Source: JBNKFV01 sp050289485 (GTDB lineage Bacteria > Pseudomonadota > Gammaproteobacteria > Pseudomonadales > Cellvibrionaceae). From it: DNA of 64,000 nucleotides. The position numbers were made by a program, and so were the translations under genes. Shown here piece after piece: positions 60,343-64,000 of the stretch; positions within the stretch are counted from its first letter, which is position 1; every line of letters begins with the position of its first letter. The DNA is taken from NCBI GenBank assembly GCA_050289485.1, contig JBNKFV010000004.1:1-64000 (forward strand). Direction: 5' to 3'. Below the pieces are notes generated by a model. That model did no database searches. It was not told the origin of the DNA and saw nothing but the letters and a program-made list of their open reading frames with translations.

Positions 60343-63273
60343 TTACGACTGAGTCTGGTTGCGAGGGTCGTTTGCTGGACGGTTGAGAGCGCGAGGTTGG
60401 CGCTCGATGTCTGCTGGCAGACTGGTGTCCAGTGGTTGACTCATATTAGCTTGCAACAATTTGGTAACCACTTCGGCTTCGGTTACCGGGCGTGGATTAA
60501 CCCGGGGGTCGTTAGCCGCACGTTTGTTACCTTCTGCGTCTGAGGCACTTTCTGTAGCTGAAACGCTTTCTGTGACTGAGGCGCTTTCTGTGTTACTGCC
60601 TGCCTCTACTGCAACGTTTGGCGTTTGCACTTCCGGTGCAGGTGTTTTCGGTTTTGCTTCGGGCTGCTGGCTGGTCGCTGGTGATATCTCTGCTTGTGCT
60701 TGTGCTTGTGCCGGTTCGGCTTTGGCTTCAGTCGATTCCGCTTGTGGCACAGGTTCTGATATCTCAGGCTCTTTGGCTTCAGCTTGTACTGACTCTACCT
60801 TGACTTTATTCAGCATGGGTGCAGCAGGTTTGGCAGGTGCTTCTGCAGCAGGCACTTTGGTTTGTGCTGCTTCTGCTTCCGGAGCTGGTTTGGGCTTCAC
60901 ACCTTTCTGTTGAGGTTCAGCAACTGGTTTGGCCGCAGATTTCTCTGCCGGTGCTTTGGGCGAGCTAGGCTCTGGTTGTACGGCCTCAGGTTTTTCCGCT
61001 TTTTCAGGAGATTCCTGTTTGGCAGCAGGTTTTGCAGCTTGCGGATTGCCTTTGGCTGCCTTGGCCGCTGCTTCTGGCTTCACTCGCGCTGGAGTCGAGC
61101 TTTCCGTTTCTGATTGTTGTTGCGCTTTGGCCTGTGGCTTCTCAGGTTGTTTGTTTGCTGTATCTTTCGCATCAATGGCATCGCTAACCTGTTGGTTCAA
61201 TTCAGCCAGCTGCTCAGCTTCGTTAGTATTTCTGCGACGTTGCTGCGGGCGACCTTTTTTTCCAGCTGGGCGGCGTGCTGGCTTCTTGCCAGCTTGTGTA
61301 TCGTTGCTATCCTTCTGGTCGTTATTGTTCGCTTGGGCGTTATTGCCTTGGGCCGAACGAGAGCGGCGGCCACGATTTTCCTGGTCGTCGTTGCGACGCT
61401 TGTTGTCGCGCTCTGGCTTACCGTTTTCATTCTTATCAGCAGTCTGGTCGTTGCTCCGTTCCTGCTGGCGGTTGCGATTGCGTCCTCGATTGCGGCGGTT
61501 ATTGTTGTCATTGTTGCGATTGTTGCGGTTGTTGCGGTTGTTGCGTGCATTCTGCGGACGCTTGGCCGCAGGTTTGGTCTTTTTCTTGCTGTCGTCTTCG
61601 GCAAAAAACTCACCGATTGCTTTCAGCAGGCGTTGCAACAGGCCAGGTTTTTTTGGAGGCTCAGGAGCAGGCTGTCGAGGGGCAATTTGCTGTACGGCGG
61701 GCTTGGCCTGAACGACAGGGACTTCAGACTCGTTCTTGTCGTCGTTGTGTTCGTCCTGGTTGTAGGTGATTTTGTAGCTGGTTTCCAGTGAGTCGGTTTC
61801 ACCTTCGCGCAAGCGTTGAACTTCGAAATGCGGTGTAACCATCTCATTGTTGGGTACGATCACGACGCGGGTGCTGTTGCGAGTTTCAATGCCTGAAATA
61901 GACTTACGCTTCTCGTTCAGCAGGTAGGTAGCGACTTTGACCGGCGTAATGGCTCTGATTTCGGCACTGCGCTCTTTTTGAGCCTCTTCTTCAACCAGGC
62001 GCAGAATTGACAATGCGATAGAGCGGGTACCGCGAATTGTGCCCTGGCCACTGCAGCGGGGACAGACTTTTGAGGTGGTCTCTCCCAGTGAAGGGCGCAG
62101 GCGCTGGCGTGACATTTCTAGCAGGCCAAAACGGGAAATCCGGCCTACCTGAACACGGGCGCGATCCATTTCGAGCGCGGCTTTAACGCGATTTTCTACC
62201 TCGCGCTGGTTTTTGCTCGACTGCATATCAATGAAGTCGATTACCAGCAGACCACCGATATCGCGCAAGCGAAGTTGTCTGGCAATTTCGTCTGCGGCCT
62301 CAAGGTTGGTTTGTAAGGCGGTTTCTTCGATATCACCGCCTTTGGTTGCGCGAGATGAGTTAATGTCGATCGAAACCAGTGCTTCGGTTATGTCAATCAC
62401 GATAGAGCCGCCAGAAGGCAGCTTCACTTCACGCTGGAAGGCAGTTTCGATCTGGCTTTCGATCTGGTAACGATTAAACAGCGGCGTGCTGTCTTCGTAG
62501 TATTTTACCTTGGATTGGTAGTTTGGCATTACCTGTTGAATGAAAGCGGTTGCCAGCTCATAGGATTCGCGGTTGTCAATAATGACTTCGCCGATGTCTG
62601 GGCGAAGATAGTCGCGGATTGCGCGCAATATGACGTTGCTTTCTTGAAACAGGAAGTGAGGTGCGCTGCTTTTGTCGGATTCGGTTTTGATCGAGTCCCA
62701 CAGTTGCAGCAGATAGTTGAGGTCCCACTGCAGCTCTTCTGCGCTGCGCCCAACACCAGCGGTGCGCACAATGACACCCATGCCGGATGGCACTTCAATT
62801 TTGTCTAGTGTGTCTTTGAGTTCTGCTCGGTCTTCACCATCGATACGGCGAGAGATGCCACCTGCACGAGGGTTGTTGGGCATGAGAACCAAGTATCGGC
62901 CAGCCAAGCTGACAAACGTTGTTAGCGCTGCTCCCTTGTTGCCACGCTCTTCTTTGTCAACCTGCACGATAACTTCTGTGCCTTCTTTGACCACATCTTT
63001 GATCTTGATGCGGCCTTCGATATCCTTCGGCTGCTTGGCGAAGTATTCGCGGGAGATTTCTTTCAGGGGAAGGAAGCCGTGGCGTTCTGAACCATAGCTG
63101 ACAAAAGCAGCCTCAAGGCTGGGTTCGATGCGGGTAATTTTACCCTTGTAGATGTTAGCTTTTTTCTGTTCGCGGGTGCGGTTTTCGATGTCAAGGTCGT
63201 AAAGCCACTGGCCATCAACCAAAGCAACTCTCAGCTCTTCTGGCTGGGTCGCGTTAATGAGCATTCTTTTCAT
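60343..63273 (-). CDS. rne: Ribonuclease E
   Basis: Endoribonuclease and degradosome scaffold. The 976-aa product begins MKRMLINATQPEE. The catalytic half (about residues 1-520) has the S1 domain (IYKGKITRIEPSLEAAFVSYG), 5'-sensor region, DNase-I-like domain with metal aspartates in LVSIDINSSRAT and LLVIDFIDMQSS, and zinc-link cysteines in CPRCSGQG. The C-terminal half (about 530-976) is low-complexity: an R/N-rich RNA-binding stretch (repeated NNRN units), then A/K/E/P-rich stretches, ending without the E. coli-specific partner sites I could recognise. The gene has a long upstream leader. rluC would be expected divergently beyond the right edge. Confidence 0.97.
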   Translation of the reverse strand: MKRMLINATQPEELRVALVDGQWLYDLDIENRTREQKKANIYKGKITRIEPSLEAAFVSYGSERHGFLPLKEISREYFAKQPKDIEGRIKIKDVVKEGTEVIVQVDKEERGNKGAALTTFVSLAGRYLVLMPNNPRAGGISRRIDGEDRAELKDTLDKIEVPSGMGVIVRTAGVGRSAEELQWDLNYLLQLWDSIKTESDKSSAPHFLFQESNVILRAIRDYLRPDIGEVIIDNRESYELATAFIQQVMPNYQSKVKYYEDSTPLFNRYQIESQIETAFQREVKLPSGGSIVIDITEALVSIDINSSRATKGGDIEETALQTNLEAADEIARQLRLRDIGGLLVIDFIDMQSSKNQREVENRVKAALEMDRARVQVGRISRFGLLEMSRQRLRPSLGETTSKVCPRCSGQGTIRGTRSIALSILRLVEEEAQKERSAEIRAITPVKVATYLLNEKRKSISGIETRNSTRVVIVPNNEMVTPHFEVQRLREGETDSLETSYKITYNQDEHNDDKNESEVPVVQAKPAVQQIAPRQPAPEPPKKPGLLQRLLKAIGEFFAEDDSKKKTKPAAKRPQNARNNRNNRNNRNNDNNNRRNRGRNRNRQQERSNDQTADKNENGKPERDNKRRNDDQENRGRRSRSAQGNNAQANNNDQKDSNDTQAGKKPARRPAGKKGRPQQRRRNTNEAEQLAELNQQVSDAIDAKDTANKQPEKPQAKAQQQSETESSTPARVKPEAAAKAAKGNPQAAKPAAKQESPEKAEKPEAVQPEPSSPKAPAEKSAAKPVAEPQQKGVKPKPAPEAEAAQTKVPAAEAPAKPAAPMLNKVKVESVQAEAKEPEISEPVPQAESTEAKAEPAQAQAQAEISPATSQQPEAKPKTPAPEVQTPNVAVEAGSNTESASVTESVSATESASDAEGNKRAANDPRVNPRPVTEAEVVTKLLQANMSQPLDTSLPADIERQPRALNRPANDPRNQTQS

Positions 63274-64000
63274 GCGTTACCTAATTGTTGGGGCGCAGCA
63301 CGAAAAAGCAGTGTTTATATGGCAAAGTAGGTAGGCTTGGGGTTGCACGCTGGTTGGCGTGGGGACGGCGACGGATATTTTATGGCTAGCTGGTACTACA
63401 TACTATATTGATCGGCACTATGGAGCCTTGCTTGTACGAAAAGGATCTACTTTTCGTACTGATGCAGCTTGCTACGCTTGTTGCCACCTTTAATGAACAT
63501 ATGCCATACGATTGAGAGTATGGTTGGCTGTTCCTGCGCGGCAGTATGACGAATATGTCAAAAAGCCGTGACTGTTTTACCTACTATCCAGGTGTTTTTG
63601 TGAACGTGGAGCCTATTGGCGTTATGCGTTCAGCTAAATTTATCAACGGTCGTTTTATGCTTGCTGCTTTAGCAAAAATAATATGTTTACCAAGCACTAT
63701 CCTGTGCAATATCGTTGATGTGCGTTTGTGTTTCTATGGCTTTCGGTATTGCCTTTGGCCTCTGAGCACATCGTCGGCGTCTGCCGCTCTATAACCTGTA
63801 ACCTTTGTGTACTTTACTAATATTTAAACAGTATCTGCCAGTTCATTCGAACTGCGCTGTGTTTACCATGGAGCAATGACATTAAGTGTCACTGTTCCCT
63901 CGTGTTTTGTTGCCGGCTGCTTCTTGCGTGTGAATCTTGAAGCAAACCTTTGGCTGCTAATCCTGTCTGCCTTGCAGTCCGCTTTGTTTGGCCCATGGGT
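63274..64000. promoter_or_regulatory. rne upstream region with hairpin
   Basis: 727 bp without a credible gene up to the window end. On the minus strand this is the rne leader. It contains a perfect 10-bp hairpin (GTACGAAAAG / CTTTTCGTAC, loop GATCTA, at 63434-63459) about 160 nt upstream of the ATG. In E. coli the rne 5' UTR of several hundred nt folds into hairpins that mediate autoregulation, and this layout fits. No convincing promoter was found, and the start of a divergent gene (rluC?) is not visible. Confidence 0.5.

Noticed and set aside
60929..61791. Long plus-strand frames (up to 260 codons) opposite the rne tail
   Set aside because: They mirror the low-complexity coding of RNase E (poly R/L/C-rich translations) and have no protein character.

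Overview
The window is chromosomal DNA of a Gammaproteobacterium, and nearly all of it is housekeeping genes. Supporting this: zipA, cmoAB, tusDCBE-yccA and a full RNase E with a long C-terminal tail, together with the smc-zipA-ligA, ppiA/pdxJ, yciV-yciO-scpA-scpB-rluB and rne orders. The moderate G+C, acidic low-complexity linkers and tails (ZipA, ScpA, ScpB) and the AddAB-like helicase/nuclease pair suggest a marine Cellvibrionales-type organism, but that is inference. I see no prophage, CRISPR array, rRNA or intact insertion sequence.

Layout. 1-141: tRNA-Asp (cut by the window edge) and tRNA-Val. 307-2201: ccmH-ccmI, without the rest of the ccm cluster. 2399-9930: smc, zipA, ligA and a transglycosylase lipoprotein. 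9959-15354: two small unknown genes, an AraC regulator, an acyl-CoA dehydrogenase and an acyl-CoA synthetase. 15391-18412: stomatin-like protein, NfeD, patatin lipase and hotdog thioesterase, a membrane-lipid operon. 18578-22949: RND efflux pair. 22969-28078 (minus): hemH, hpf, then pdxJ, ppiA, an SH3/coiled-coil membrane protein, yciI and a VC0807-type membrane protein. 28183-32805: yciV, yciO, scpA, scpB and rluB. 32951-36528: diguanylate cyclase, flavodoxin, cmoB and cmoA. 36770-39155: an unusual two-component pair (receiver+TPR protein, minimal histidine kinase). 39291-42051: flavin reductase, DAHP synthase and a CPBP protease. 42494-45106: exbB-exbD plus a TonB-position protein with a coiled coil and C-terminal beta-sandwich. 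45117-51385 (minus): AddA-like and AddB-like proteins. 51538-57584: small secreted protein, murI, TPR protein, rmuC, DUF2489, trmA, yjbQ and DUF2214. 57609-60140 (minus): tusE, tusB, tusC, tusD, yccA and tRNA-Ser(UGA). 60343-63273 (minus): rne with a long leader; rluC would be expected divergently just past the right edge.

Functional themes: chromosome organisation (Smc, ScpA, ScpB are all here, in two separate loci), DNA repair (LigA, AddAB-like, RmuC), tRNA wobble modification (CmoAB, TusBCDE) plus TrmA, and envelope energetics (RND, ExbBD). The least conventional parts are the three-gene ExbB-ExbD-coiled-coil/beta-sandwich operon, the structured aroG/CPBP intergenic region with short leader ORFs on both strands and mutually exclusive pairings, and the inverted repeat whose half-copy lies at the other end of the two-component pair.
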